From: Flavobacterium succinicans
Lineage (GTDB): Bacteria > Bacteroidota > Bacteroidia > Flavobacteriales > Flavobacteriaceae
Assembly: GCF_001662485.1 (NCBI RefSeq)
Contig: NZ_JMTM01000006.1
Coordinates: 1-61,190 of the forward strand
Reading direction: 5' to 3'
Length of the DNA stretch: 61,190 nt
Of this stretch, positions 27,714 to 38,669 are shown piece by piece. The notes below the pieces were generated by a model. That model was not told the DNA's origin. It searched no databases and saw only the letters and a list, made by a program, of their open reading frames with translations. The translations under genes were made by a program, and so were the position numbers. Positions within the stretch are counted from its first letter, which is position 1. Every line of letters begins with the position of its first letter.

Positions 27714-30125
27714 TTAAAATTTAAAATTATAACTCACAGCAGGAACCATTCCGAAAATAGAGGTTCTTACCGCTTCATTGTTGCCGGTGTCTACATTTTG
27801 TCTAAAGTTGATTGAGGCAGCATTTCGTCTATTGTAAAGGTTGTAAATGCTAAAAACCCATTGTGTTTTGTAGTTGCGATTGTTGTTTTTCCGTGGCGTC
27901 AATGTTGCGGCTATGTCTAAATGATGATAAGCTGGCAAACGGTTTTCGTTGCGCAATCCATAACTAGGAACCGTCATGCCAAGATAGTCATATTGTCCTT
28001 CTGGATAGGTAACGGGCTGTCCGCTTTGTAAAGCAAAATTAGCTCCAAAGCTCCATTTTTCATTTAAAGTGTAGGAACTGGTCACAGCTAAATTGTGTAA
28101 CTTATCATAAACAGATTTATACCATTGACCATTATTGATTCCTGTTTCGAGTGATGTTCTACCTGGAGTACGTTGTTCTGATCTTGATAAAGTATAAGAA
28201 ATCCAACCGTTGAGTTTGCCTTCATTTTTCTTTAGCATAATTTCTAGTCCATACGCTCTCATTTGTCCGTTCAAAATGACTTGTTCCAAAGCTTTGTTAG
28301 CAATTAATTCGGCACCATCAATGTAATCGATACGGTTTTTGATTTTTTTATAATAAGTTTCTACTTCTAAAGAGTACATTCCGTCACTGAAGTTTTTGAA
28401 ATATCCCAATGCTACTTGGTCAGCAATTTGAGGTTTGATGAAATTATCACTAGGTGTCCAAACATCGAGTGGAGTAGGTGATGAGGTATTCGAAACCAAT
28501 TGTAAGTATTGCACCATGCGGTTGTAACTTGCTTTGATCGATTGATTTTCATTCAGTTGGTAGGCTGTAGAAAATCGAGGTTCGAAGTTGTCAAAACTTT
28601 GAATGACATCGTTTTTGCCATAGAATTTAGTGTCTATTGGTGTTGCTTTTTCATACAATTTTAGGTCACTATTGAAAAGAACAGGATTGTCATTCGCATA
28701 GATATTTACTGTTGATTGTCCTAATCGATAAAATAAACTGTAACGTAAACCATAAGACACGCTTAGTTTTTTACTTAAATCATGATCGGCACTGATGTAG
28801 AGCGAAGGTTCAAAAGCATACTTTTTATCCAATTGATCGGAGTTGATTCCAGAAGTGCTATTGGAAGGAACTATAGTTCCTGGATTGAAATCGTAGTATA
28901 TGGCGTTCAGTCCGTAATTCAATTTGAACGAGTCCGTTAAGTAACTTTTGAAATCGTATTTGATATTATAATTTTTGATACCCGAATCCCATTTGAATCC
29001 TACAAAATCTAAGTCTAATCCATAATAGTAATCACTGTAAATTAAGGAAAGATTGGAGAATAGTTTGTCAGAGTACAAATGATTCCAACGCAAGTTTAGG
29101 GTTGAATTGCCATAGATGTTGGTGAAACTTTTGTTGATACTAAAAACGTCACGGCCAAAATAACCTGACAGGTATAAATTGTCATTTTCGGTTAATTTAT
29201 AACTGAATTTTGCATTTAAATCATAAAAATAAGCGGCATTATCTTTTTGTTCAGGGGATAATTTTAAAAATAAATGAGCGTAAGAAGCACGACCACCAAT
29301 CAAGAAGGAACCTTTGTTTTTTACCAGAGGCCCTTCCGCTAAAAGGCGACTTGATATTAAACCAATACCTCCATTCATGTGAAATTTTTTGCTGCTTCCG
29401 TCTTTTTGATAAATATCTAAAACTGAAGAAGCTCTTCCTCCAAATCGTGAAGGAATTCCACCTTTGTAAAGTCGAATATCTTTGATGGCATCGGGATTAA
29501 AAACAGAGAAAAAACCAAAAACGTGCGAAGAGTTAAAAATAGTAGCTTCGTCCAACAAAATCAAGTTTTGATCCGCTCCACCACCACGTACGTTAAATCC
29601 AGAAGCACCTTCGCCAGCATTGGTTACTCCAGGGAGTAATAAAATTGATTTTAAAACATCAACTTCTCCTAAAACCACAGGCATTTTTTTAATGGCCGAA
29701 ATCGAGAGTTTATTGACACTCATTTCGGGCTTTCTAATGTCGGTTTTGGTTCTGTCGTCTGTGATGATGACTTCTTTGAGCACGTTGTCTTCATTGGATA
29801 AAGGCCAGTTGTATTTGGTGTTTTGCGTCAATTCGATGGTTTCATTTATCGTTTTGTAGCCCAAATAAGAGATTTGAACTTGGTGTTTTCCTTTGGGCAA
29901 TGTGATAGAGTAAAAACCATATTCATTGGTGGTTACACCTGTTTTTAATTCAGGAAAAACAATATTGACACCAATTAGCGTTTCATTACTGTTTTGGTCG
30001 GTAATGGTACCGCTTAACGTAAATTTTTCTTTAGATAAAGGAATATTACTTTTTTCTTGTGCCAAAAAAAATTGGCTAAACAACATACATAGTATAACAC
30101 AAACGGTTATGTAGTAATTTTTCAT
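27714..30125 (-). CDS. TonB-dependent receptor with carboxypeptidase-like N-terminal domain
   Basis: 803 aa outer-membrane transporter. A signal peptide (ending LAQEK) precedes a CarboxypepD-regulatory-like domain (about 36-115: LSGTITDQNSNETLIGVN...SYLGYKTI). The plug (about 135-240) has VLKSILLLPGVTNAGEGASGFNVRGGGADQNLILLD split over adjacent strands, and the barrel ends VSYNFKF. It lacks an STN domain, so it is not expected to signal to a FecR protein. It is the first gene of a two-gene operon with the DUF4249 lipoprotein. Ligand unknown. Confidence 0.93.
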   Translation of the reverse strand: MKNYYITVCVILCMLFSQFFLAQEKSNIPLSKEKFTLSGTITDQNSNETLIGVNIVFPELKTGVTTNEYGFYSITLPKGKHQVQISYLGYKTINETIELTQNTKYNWPLSNEDNVLKEVIITDDRTKTDIRKPEMSVNKLSISAIKKMPVVLGEVDVLKSILLLPGVTNAGEGASGFNVRGGGADQNLILLDEATIFNSSHVFGFFSVFNPDAIKDIRLYKGGIPSRFGGRASSVLDIYQKDGSSKKFHMNGGIGLISSRLLAEGPLVKNKGSFLIGGRASYAHLFLKLSPEQKDNAAYFYDLNAKFSYKLTENDNLYLSGYFGRDVFSINKSFTNIYGNSTLNLRWNHLYSDKLFSNLSLIYSDYYYGLDLDFVGFKWDSGIKNYNIKYDFKSYLTDSFKLNYGLNAIYYDFNPGTIVPSNSTSGINSDQLDKKYAFEPSLYISADHDLSKKLSVSYGLRYSLFYRLGQSTVNIYANDNPVLFNSDLKLYEKATPIDTKFYGKNDVIQSFDNFEPRFSTAYQLNENQSIKASYNRMVQYLQLVSNTSSPTPLDVWTPSDNFIKPQIADQVALGYFKNFSDGMYSLEVETYYKKIKNRIDYIDGAELIANKALEQVILNGQMRAYGLEIMLKKNEGKLNGWISYTLSRSEQRTPGRTSLETGINNGQWYKSVYDKLHNLAVTSSYTLNEKWSFGANFALQSGQPVTYPEGQYDYLGMTVPSYGLRNENRLPAYHHLDIAATLTPRKNNNRNYKTQWVFSIYNLYNRRNAASINFRQNVDTGNNEAVRTSIFGMVPAVSYNFKF

Positions 30126-30202
30126 AGGTTAGTTTTAGAACTACAAAGTAGACGATTTTTTAAGTTATTTGCTACAGCACAAATGTTAATGATTGGTTAA
30201 CA

Positions 30203-30234
30203 AAAAAAGACAACCGTTATAAGTTGTCTTTTTT
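30203..30234 (-). terminator. icd terminator
   Basis: AAAAAAGACAAC (30203-30214) pairs with GTTGTCTTTTTT (30223-30234). On the minus strand the stem ends in T residues, about 22 bp past the icd stop codon. Confidence 0.88.
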
Positions 30235-30256
30235 GCAAGTATATTTATTTCTAAAA

Positions 30257-32491
<2,235 letters not shown>

Positions 32492-32551
32492 TTAATCGAA
32501 ATCACTTAGATGTACGTCTTAGTTTGCGAATTGTGCAAAAAATAAGGCGGA

Positions 32552-32559
32552 CAAATATA
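32552..32559 (-). promoter_or_regulatory. icd promoter -7 box
   Basis: The minus strand reads TATATTTG, a perfect TAnnTTTG, 72 bp before the icd ATG. This implies a 5' leader of roughly 65 bases. No clear -33. Confidence 0.5.
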
Positions 32560-32700
32560 TGTAAATCGAATGTAATTATTCCCTGATTTTGCTATAAAAA
32601 TATCATAATTCTTGGGCTTCTTGTGATATTGCGAAATCGTTATTTTTAATGGGGAAAAACCTTTAAAATAATAATTTTTTTGACGATATACTGCCAAAAA

Positions 32701-32726
32701 AAAAGTCCCGAATCATCGGGACTTTT
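32701..32726 (-). terminator. rplS terminator
   Basis: AAAAGTCCCGA (32701-32711) and its perfect complement (32716-32726) enclose a 4-base loop, with a T run on the minus strand, 19 bp past the rplS stop codon. Confidence 0.93.
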
Positions 32727-32745
32727 ATATTTGAAAGAAAAAAGA

Positions 32746-33096
32746 TTATCTTCTTTTGTCTTTGATTTTTGCTTTCTTACCAGTAAGTTCTCTAAAGTAG
32801 AAAATTCTAGCTCTACGAACTGCACCTTTTTTGTTGATTTCAACTTTTTGTAAAGCAGGTAAGTTAACTGGGAAGATACGCTCTACTCCAATAGCTCCTG
32901 ACATTTTACGAATAGTAAAAGTTTCAGTGTTTCCTGAACCTCTTCTTTGAATCACTACTCCTTTAAAAAACTGAGTTCTTGTTTTTTCACCCTCTTTAAT
33001 TTCGTAGTAAACTGTGATAGTATCTCCAGCTCCGAATTCAGGGAAATCTTTTCTTGTAACAAACTCGTCTTGAACGAATTTCAATAAATCTGCCAT
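32746..33096 (-). CDS. rplS: 50S ribosomal protein L19
   Basis: Large-subunit ribosomal protein at the 30S interface. 116 aa, normal length. FGAGDTITVYYEIKEG, QFFKGVVIQRRGSG, TFTIRKMSGAIGVERIFPV and RRARIFYFRELTGKKAKI follow the L19 SH3-like core and basic tail. In many bacteria it ends the rpsP-rimM-trmD operon. Here trmD is upstream, but a 186-bp gap with a hairpin and a separate promoter divides them. Confidence 0.98.
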   Translation of the reverse strand: MADLLKFVQDEFVTRKDFPEFGAGDTITVYYEIKEGEKTRTQFFKGVVIQRRGSGNTETFTIRKMSGAIGVERIFPVNLPALQKVEINKKGAVRRARIFYFRELTGKKAKIKDKRR

Positions 33097-33165
33097 GATA
33101 AATGTTTAAGTATGGTTTAAAATAGAGCAACATTCACGGTTCTCGCCAGAGGTTGGTCTAATGTG
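33097..33165 (-). promoter_or_regulatory. Possible rplS mRNA leader
   Basis: On the minus strand ACATT (33164-33160) and AATGT (33134-33130) can pair around an inner CTC-TGGC-GAG hairpin. The position, between the rplS promoter and start, suits autoregulation by L19. The structure is short and the match to any known leader family is not established. Confidence 0.25.
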
Positions 33166-33169
33166 GGTG

Positions 33170-33177
33170 CAAATGTA
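33170..33177 (-). promoter_or_regulatory. rplS promoter -7 box
   Basis: The minus strand reads TACATTTG, a perfect TAnnTTTG, about 73 bp before the rplS ATG. TTTG at 33202-33205 could be the -33 at a slightly long spacing of 24 bp. Confidence 0.55.
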
Positions 33178-33194
33178 AACAAAAAAAGAATATT

Positions 33195-33266
33195 TAAAAT
33201 CCAAATTCCAATTTTTTTTATGGGTAAATAAAATTGTTTTTTATTTTTGGGATTTGGAATTTAAAT
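33195..33266 (-). terminator. Imperfect hairpin after trmD
   Basis: An inverted pair built on ATCCAAATTCCAA and TTGGGATTTGGAATT spans the gap after the trmD stop codon, with three mismatches in about 19 bp. It probably terminates trmD and separates it from rplS. Similar CCAAATTC words recur in two other terminators in this window. Confidence 0.5.
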
Positions 33267-33282
33267 GTTGATTATTAGAGTT

Positions 33283-33960
33283 TTATTCCTCCAACAAATC
33301 GGGTCTCCTATTTTTGGTGTGCTCATAAGCCATGTCTTCTCTCCATTTGTCAATTTTTGCAAAATGGCCACTCAATAAAACATCAGGAACTTTCCAGCCT
33401 TTGTAATCGGCAGGTCTCGTATAAATTGGACCCGACAATAATCCATCCTGAAAACTATCGGTCAAAGCTGAGGTTTCGTCACTCAAAACCCCTGGAATCA
33501 GTCGAATCAAGGCATCACACAAAACCAAAGCGCCCAATTCGCCTCCAGACAAAACATAATCGCCAATAGAAATTTCTTTGGTAATAAAATGATCTCTTAC
33601 CCGCTGATCCACTCCTTTATAATGCCCACACAAAATGATAATGTTTTCATACATCGACATCGTATTGGCCATTTTTTGGTTCAGCGTGTCTCCGTCGGGC
33701 GACATATAAATGATCTCGTCGTAGGTTCTCTCGCTCTTCAAATGCGTGATACAAGCATCAATGGGTTGTACTGTCATCACCATACCCGCGCCTCCGCCAA
33801 AAGGATAATCGTCTACACTTTTTTGTTTGTTGGTCGTGTAGTCTCTCAAGTTGTGAAAATGCACTTCCACCAACCCCTTGTCGATAGCACGTTTCATAAT
33901 CGAAGCCTCAAAAGGACTTCTCAATAATTCAGGCAAAACGGTAATAATATCAATTCTCAT
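33283..33960 (-). CDS. trmD: tRNA (guanine-37-N1)-methyltransferase
   Basis: Methylates G37 next to the anticodon, preventing frameshifting. 225 aa, SPOUT knot protein. Seen: [38 protein letters not shown] (first half here), [13 protein letters not shown] and the knot loop [16 protein letters not shown], which binds SAM. The C-terminal domain has [11 protein letters not shown]. It has its own -7 box and lies upstream of rplS without rpsP or rimM. Confidence 0.98.
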   Translation of the reverse strand: MRIDIITVLPELLRSPFEASIMKRAIDKGLVEVHFHNLRDYTTNKQKSVDDYPFGGGAGMVMTVQPIDACITHLKSERTYDEIIYMSPDGDTLNQKMANTMSMYENIIILCGHYKGVDQRVRDHFITKEISIGDYVLSGGELGALVLCDALIRLIPGVLSDETSALTDSFQDGLLSGPIYTRPADYKGWKVPDVLLSGHFAKIDKWREDMAYEHTKNRRPDLLEE

Positions 33961-33979
33961 TGTAGTATTTTATATCGTG

Positions 33980-33987
33980 CAAAGGTA
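33980..33987 (-). promoter_or_regulatory. trmD promoter -7 box
   Basis: The minus strand reads TACCTTTG, a perfect TAnnTTTG, 20 bp before the trmD ATG. Confidence 0.55.
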
Positions 33988-34043
33988 CAAATTAAATTAA
34001 AGGACACGAATCAAGTGATGTATCCTAATAGTTATTTGGGCGT

Positions 34044-34095
34044 GACCCCGAGGTACACGACTTTGCACAACCAAAAGTCCCTGCTCCTCGGGGTC
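34044..34095 (-). repeat. Second hairpin attached to Flavo-1-like copy B
   Basis: GACCCCGAGG (34044-34053) and CCTCGGGGTC (34086-34095) are a perfect 10-bp inverted repeat around a 32-base loop. It directly abuts the structured core of copy B and is far more GC-rich than the neighbouring genes. Confidence 0.65.
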
Positions 34096-34156
34096 GGGCT
34101 ATCCGCTATATCTCTTGGGGCGAACCCCGCCCCAAGAGGATGCCGCTGCTATCCCT
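34095..34156 (-). ncRNA. Flavo-1-like structured element, copy B
   Basis: On the minus strand: AGCAGCGGCATCC, a GC-rich hairpin (CTCTTGGGGCG with CGCCCCAAGAG, 34112-34122 and 34128-34138), then AGATATAGCGGATAGC. The flanks match copies A and C while the stem sequence is different and perfectly paired. Outer GGG and CCC (34153-34155 and 34096-34098) replace CCCG/CGGG of copy A. It lies between the DUF1569 gene and trmD, in the same direction. Confidence 0.65.
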
Positions 34157-34189
34157 CACGCAATCCCTGCAAATCAAGACACTTTTCAG

Positions 34190-34633
34190 TTACACCCCAA
34201 ACTGTCTCAAATGATGATCCAAATGTCTGTACATCAGTTTGTCCCAATCTTCATAACTCATCTTTCCCCAAAACGGATGATACATTACCGTAATGACCGA
34301 AGTTCCTTTGGCAAATTCTTGAACACAATCTATAAGTTGTGCTTGACTTTTTTCAAAATCTGAATGAGCAGTGATACGGAATTCTTTTGCCGTGGGACTA
34401 TTCTTTCCAAAGTCACTGTTAAAGGCTTTGTTTTTCAATAATCGTCCCAGCAAACGCATAGGGAAACTAATTGTTAAATCTTGTTTCGCAAACGCTACAT
34501 TTATGACAGCAATACAGTGTTCACACATTTGATCTACACTCATTTTGCCCCAAAGTGGAGTAGAGGAGGCGTTTAATTTCTGAATCCTATTGATTAACTG
34601 AGTGTTGTCTGAAGTGTCGTAAATAGAAGCCAT
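34190..34633 (-). CDS. DUF1569 family protein (DinB-like fold)
   Basis: 147 aa from the ATG at 34633 (MASIYDTS); the longer frame uses a TTG. Pattern of DUF1569: LWGKMSVDQMCEHC near residue 35, FPMRLLGRLLKN, then HPFWGKMSYEDWDKLMYRHLDHHLRQFGV at the C terminus (quoted here as two parts, HPFWGKMSYEDW and YRHLDHHLRQFGV). The histidines fit a DinB-type metal site. No function is known. The C-terminal codons abut the flank of structured element B. Confidence 0.75.
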   Translation of the reverse strand: MASIYDTSDNTQLINRIQKLNASSTPLWGKMSVDQMCEHCIAVINVAFAKQDLTISFPMRLLGRLLKNKAFNSDFGKNSPTAKEFRITAHSDFEKSQAQLIDCVQEFAKGTSVITVMYHPFWGKMSYEDWDKLMYRHLDHHLRQFGV

Positions 34634-34822
34634 AATGTATTCATTTTTAGGTAGTATCAAAAGTAATGTTTTCGCTCTAAATTCTGGTTGTTTTATTGTT
34701 ATTCAGTTGTTTTTATTCAACATCTTAATTGCTGTTGTTGTTTTCTTAATAAAAGGAACTTTTGTCTGCAATACTGTTTTTTTTAGTACTTTTAAAACCT
34801 AATAATTTGTAAATTTTTCAAT

Positions 34823-36946
34823 ATGAATTCTTTTTCAAAAATAGCTAGCGCAGGCTGTCTTTTGTTGTTCAGTACGCTGCTAGTAGAGAACGTTAATGCC
34901 CAAAATACTACTGCTCCTATGAACAATCCTCTTTTGCAACGCAGTACTTTACAGTACCAAACGCCACCTTTTGATAAAATTAAAGACGAACATTTTAAAC
35001 CTGCTTTTGACTATGGTTTAAAAGTACACGATGAGGAAATCGAGAAAATCACGAATAATACGGCAAAACCGACATTCGAGAATACCGTTTTAGCGCTAGA
35101 AACTTGTGGTGTAGATTTAGGTAGAGCAACTGGAGTTTTTTATAATCTTTCGGGGTCTAATACTAATCCAACACTTCAGGCGATTGAAGCAGAATATGCA
35201 CCAATTTTTTCGGCGCATAACGACAAAATTTACTTGAACAGTAAATTGTATAACCGCATCAAATGCATTCCATTGTCGAGTTTGAAGGGAGAAGATAAAA
35301 AACTAACCGAATATTACTTGCAACAATTCGAATTAGCAGGAGCTAATCTTTCGGAAGCCGATAAAGAAAAAATGAAAAAAATCAACGAAGAGTTGGCTAC
35401 ATTGAGTACTTTATACAGCAATAAATTATTAACTGCTCGTAAAAATGCTGCCGTGTTTTTTGATGCAGCCTCAGATTTGGCAGGTTTAACACCTGATGAA
35501 ATTGCAGCTGCCAAAGCCAATGCTACTGCGGCTGGACAAGATGGAAAATATATGATTGCGATTATCAATACCACACAACAACCTGTTTTGATGAGTTTGA
35601 CCAATCGTGCCTCTAGAGAGAAGGTTTTCAAAGCTTCTTGGTATCGTGCCGAAAAAGGAGATGAAGGCGATACTCGCGAAACCCTTGAAAAAATGGCCAA
35701 ATTGCGTTTGCAAAAAGCCAAATTGATGGGTAAAAAGAGTTTTGCTGAGTGGAAATTACAAGATCAAATGGCACAAACGCCAGCGCCTGCAATGGATTTG
35801 TTAGCCAAAATTGCAAAACCAGCAGTAGCCAAAGCCAATGAAGAAGCCAAAGACATTCAAGCCTTAATTGATGCCCAAAATGGAGGTTTTAAATTAGAAC
35901 CTTGGGATTGGGATTACTATTCTGAGCAAGTGCGTAAAGCCAAATACGATTTGGACGAAAGTCAAATCAAACCGTATTTTGAAATCGGATCGGTGCTGGA
36001 AAAAGGAGTCTTTTTTGCAGCAAAACAAATGTATGGGCTGACTTTCAAAGAAAGAAACGATTTACCAGTGTACAATTCTGATGTAAAAGTGTATGAGGTT
36101 TTCAATGATAAAGGGACTTCAATCGCGATTTACTATTTGGATTTTTATGCGAGAGACAATAAAAACGGAGGCGCTTGGATGAGTAATTTGGTGAATCAAT
36201 CGCATTATTTAAACCAAAAACCAGTCATTGTCAATGTGTACAATTTTGCAAAACCAGTTAATGGTAATCCATCTTTAATCAGTTTTGATGATGTAACGAC
36301 ATTATTTCACGAGTTTGGACACACCTTACACGGATTGTTTGCCAACCAAAAATATGTAACACTTTCTGGAACGGCTGTACCGAGAGATTATGTAGAGTTT
36401 CCGTCGCAAATCAACGAACACGCTGCTTTAGACCCAACGGTTTTGAAAAATTACGCCGTGCATTATCAAACCAAACAAGCTATTCCTCAAGAGTTAATAG
36501 ACAAAATTAAAAAAGCAGACACCTTCAATAAAGGGTATGTGGTAACCGAATTGTTGGCTGCCGCAACACTAGATATGGCTTGGCATAGTGTAGAAAAAGA
36601 GTCGGATTTTAAACCTACTTTAGATTTTGAAAAAGAGGCTTTGCAAAAATATGGTTTGTTAGTGAATGAAGTGCCTACTCGTTATCATTCTCCTTACTTT
36701 GCTCACATTTGGGGAGGTGGTTACTCTGCAGGATACTATGCTTACACTTGGTCTAAAACTTTAGATTATAATGCTTACGATTGGTTTGAAGCTAATGGTG
36801 GAATGACCCGAAAAAATTGTGATCGTTTTGTGAAATACATCTTGTCTGTAGGGAACAGTGTAGATTTGAATAAAGCTTTCAAAGAATTCATCGGTCACGA
36901 CATGAAGATTGAACCGTATTTAAAAAATGCAGGATTAACTAAATAG
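34823..36946 (+). CDS. M3-family zinc peptidase (peptidyl-dipeptidase Dcp / oligopeptidase A type)
   Basis: 707 aa with an N-terminal signal peptide (ending VNAQN), so periplasmic. The zinc site is FHEFGHTLHG at about residues 495-504 (His496, Glu497, His500), with the downstream third ligand in the FPSQINEHAAL helix. The long helical N-terminal half that forms the channel is present, as is the C-terminal SPYFAHIWGGGYSAGYYAYTWS split motif (HIWGGGYSAGYYAY). It probably trims oligopeptides in the periplasm. Dcp versus PrlC cannot be settled, but the exported form favours Dcp. Confidence 0.92.
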   Translation: MNSFSKIASAGCLLLFSTLLVENVNAQNTTAPMNNPLLQRSTLQYQTPPFDKIKDEHFKPAFDYGLKVHDEEIEKITNNTAKPTFENTVLALETCGVDLGRATGVFYNLSGSNTNPTLQAIEAEYAPIFSAHNDKIYLNSKLYNRIKCIPLSSLKGEDKKLTEYYLQQFELAGANLSEADKEKMKKINEELATLSTLYSNKLLTARKNAAVFFDAASDLAGLTPDEIAAAKANATAAGQDGKYMIAIINTTQQPVLMSLTNRASREKVFKASWYRAEKGDEGDTRETLEKMAKLRLQKAKLMGKKSFAEWKLQDQMAQTPAPAMDLLAKIAKPAVAKANEEAKDIQALIDAQNGGFKLEPWDWDYYSEQVRKAKYDLDESQIKPYFEIGSVLEKGVFFAAKQMYGLTFKERNDLPVYNSDVKVYEVFNDKGTSIAIYYLDFYARDNKNGGAWMSNLVNQSHYLNQKPVIVNVYNFAKPVNGNPSLISFDDVTTLFHEFGHTLHGLFANQKYVTLSGTAVPRDYVEFPSQINEHAALDPTVLKNYAVHYQTKQAIPQELIDKIKKADTFNKGYVVTELLAAATLDMAWHSVEKESDFKPTLDFEKEALQKYGLLVNEVPTRYHSPYFAHIWGGGYSAGYYAYTWSKTLDYNAYDWFEANGGMTRKNCDRFVKYILSVGNSVDLNKAFKEFIGHDMKIEPYLKNAGLTK

Positions 36947-36974
36947 TTTACTGGTAATGTATTACTAAGACTTA

Positions 36975-37006
36975 AAAATGACATTCGAAAGGATGTCATT
37001 TTTTTT
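36975..37006 (+). terminator. M3 peptidase terminator
   Basis: AAAATGACAT (36975-36984) pairs with ATGTCATTTT (36993-37002), extended by two more pairs to a GAAA tetraloop, followed by a T run. Confidence 0.9.
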
Positions 37007-37116
37007 AGTGTTTATGCTTTCTATGTTGACTTTTTTCTCTTTGAATAAAAGAATTTTGAATACATTTACTCAACAAGTTTCTTGGTTGAAACTATTTATT
37101 ATTCAAAAAAAGCATT

Positions 37117-37911
37117 ATGAATTTTTATAAAATAGTGGTGTTGGGTTGTATTCTAGTACTCTCTTTTGAGGCTTTGGCTCAAACAACATCAAGACAATGG
37201 AATGGCAAAAAGTGTGCGGTTGTACTAACTTATGATGATGCCTTGAATGTGCATTTAGATAAGGTGATTCCAGCGTTGGATGCTTTCAAGTTTAAAGGGA
37301 CTTTTTATTTAATTGGATCATCGCCAGTAGTCTCAAAACGTTTGAACGAATGGCGTGCGGCTGCTAAAAAAGGGCATGAACTAGGTAATCACACCTTAAA
37401 TCATCCTTGTGATGGGACTTTTGCAGGAAGAGATTTCGTTACTCCCGAAGACGATTTGTCTAAATTTTCAGTAACTCGAGCCATCAATGAGATCAAAGTT
37501 ACCAACACACTTTTAGAAGCCATCGACGGCAAAAAAGAGCGCACTTTTGCTTATCCGTGCGGGGATCGTAAAATAGGAGATGTTTATTTTTATGATTTGC
37601 TAAAAGAAGATTTTGTGGCAGCGAGAGGAGTCGAATCGGGGTTGTTGCAAAAACAACAAGTTGATTTAGCAAATATCAATTGTTTTGGACAAAGCGAATC
37701 TACTGCTGTGCAAATGATTGCGCAAATAGAAGCTGCAGAAAAGTCAGGTTCGTTTGCTGTACTTCTATTTCACGGTGTTGGAGGGGAACACGGACTTAAT
37801 GTCTCTGCGGAAGAGCATCAAAAAGTATTGGTCTATCTTAAAAAAAGAGAAAAAGATATTTGGGTTGCTACTATGGTTGAGGTGGCCAATTATATCAAAA
37901 AGAGCAAATAA
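37117..37911 (+). CDS. Secreted polysaccharide deacetylase family protein
   Basis: 264 aa with a signal peptide (ending ALAQT). NodB-homology motifs: VLTYDDALNVH (motif 1, paired aspartates near residue 35-36), GHELGNHTLNHP (motif 2, metal histidines H-x-x-x-H) and FAYPCGDRKIGD (motif 3, arginine-containing). FAVLLFHGVGGEHG near the C terminus supplies the last histidine. The family removes N- or O-acetyl groups from glycans such as peptidoglycan or chitin oligomers; the substrate is not predictable. It is followed 40 bp later by a PepSY-type protein on the same strand. Confidence 0.88.
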   Translation: MNFYKIVVLGCILVLSFEALAQTTSRQWNGKKCAVVLTYDDALNVHLDKVIPALDAFKFKGTFYLIGSSPVVSKRLNEWRAAAKKGHELGNHTLNHPCDGTFAGRDFVTPEDDLSKFSVTRAINEIKVTNTLLEAIDGKKERTFAYPCGDRKIGDVYFYDLLKEDFVAARGVESGLLQKQQVDLANINCFGQSESTAVQMIAQIEAAEKSGSFAVLLFHGVGGEHGLNVSAEEHQKVLVYLKKREKDIWVATMVEVANYIKKSK

Positions 37912-37951
37912 ATTTTTAAAGTAGTTTCTTGTCTGTTTAATAGTTAAATGT

Positions 37952-38518
37952 ATGATCGAAAGTAATAAAAGAAAAAGTCAGGCTAAAACATTGAGAGTAT
38001 TTAGAAAAGTGCACCGAACCACGGGCGCTTTTTTATTTATTTTCTTTTTCATTATATCCATAACTGGATTGCTTTTAGGGTGGAAAAAGAATAGCGGTGG
38101 CTTACTATTGGCTGATTCGCGCAAAGGAACCACAACCGATTTGAGGCAATGGCTCCCTGTGGATAGTTTACAACAAAAAGCCTGTTATTATTTGCAAAAG
38201 GAAGTCTCACCTAATGTTTCTTTAGCATTGAATAGAATTGACATTCGTCCCGATAAAGGGATGGTGAAGTTTGTTTTTGAGGAAGACTATTGGGGCGTTC
38301 AATTGGATGGAGCTACTGGAGAACTTTTGCATCTAGAACGTCGAAATGCTGATTTTGTCGAAAACATTCACGATGGTTCCTATCTAGATGCGTATTTCGA
38401 AACGGGAAATGGGATTTTTAAATTGATTTATACCACTGTAATGGGACTAGATCTTTTGGTTTTTACCATCACTGGTTTTTGGCTTTGGTATGGGCCTAAA
38501 CGAATGCGTGTTGCTTAG
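37952..38518 (+). CDS. PepSY-associated transmembrane protein
   Basis: 188 aa inner-membrane protein. An N-terminal RKVHRTTGAFLFIFFFIISIT segment forms the first membrane helix (about 20-48, ending in GLLLGWKKN). A periplasmic PepSY-like domain follows (about 60-150: LNRIDIRPDKGMVKFVFEEDYW, GATGELLHLERR). A second membrane helix lies near the C terminus (LLVFTITGFWLWYGPKR). H and R residues at the membrane edges resemble PepSY_TM iron-reductase-like proteins, but at two helices this is a short version. It may couple to iron or peptidase functions; the role is unknown. Confidence 0.82.
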   Translation: MIESNKRKSQAKTLRVFRKVHRTTGAFLFIFFFIISITGLLLGWKKNSGGLLLADSRKGTTTDLRQWLPVDSLQQKACYYLQKEVSPNVSLALNRIDIRPDKGMVKFVFEEDYWGVQLDGATGELLHLERRNADFVENIHDGSYLDAYFETGNGIFKLIYTTVMGLDLLVFTITGFWLWYGPKRMRVA

Positions 38519-38669
38519 CTTTAATTTGAAACTACTTTATTAATCCAAATCAATTTTGTTTTGTAGTTTTGTTAAGTTGTTGTTTTTTTAATCGGTTGTG
38601 TTTTATTTGTAAATGCGAATAACACACTCTAAGCCCTTATTAATCACTATAATTTTAACAAATAAAAAT

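Noticed and set aside
34015..34363. Two plus-strand ORFs over structured element B and the DUF1569 gene
   Set aside because: They are read-throughs of the GC-rich hairpins and of the antisense of DUF1569, with no coherent domain.
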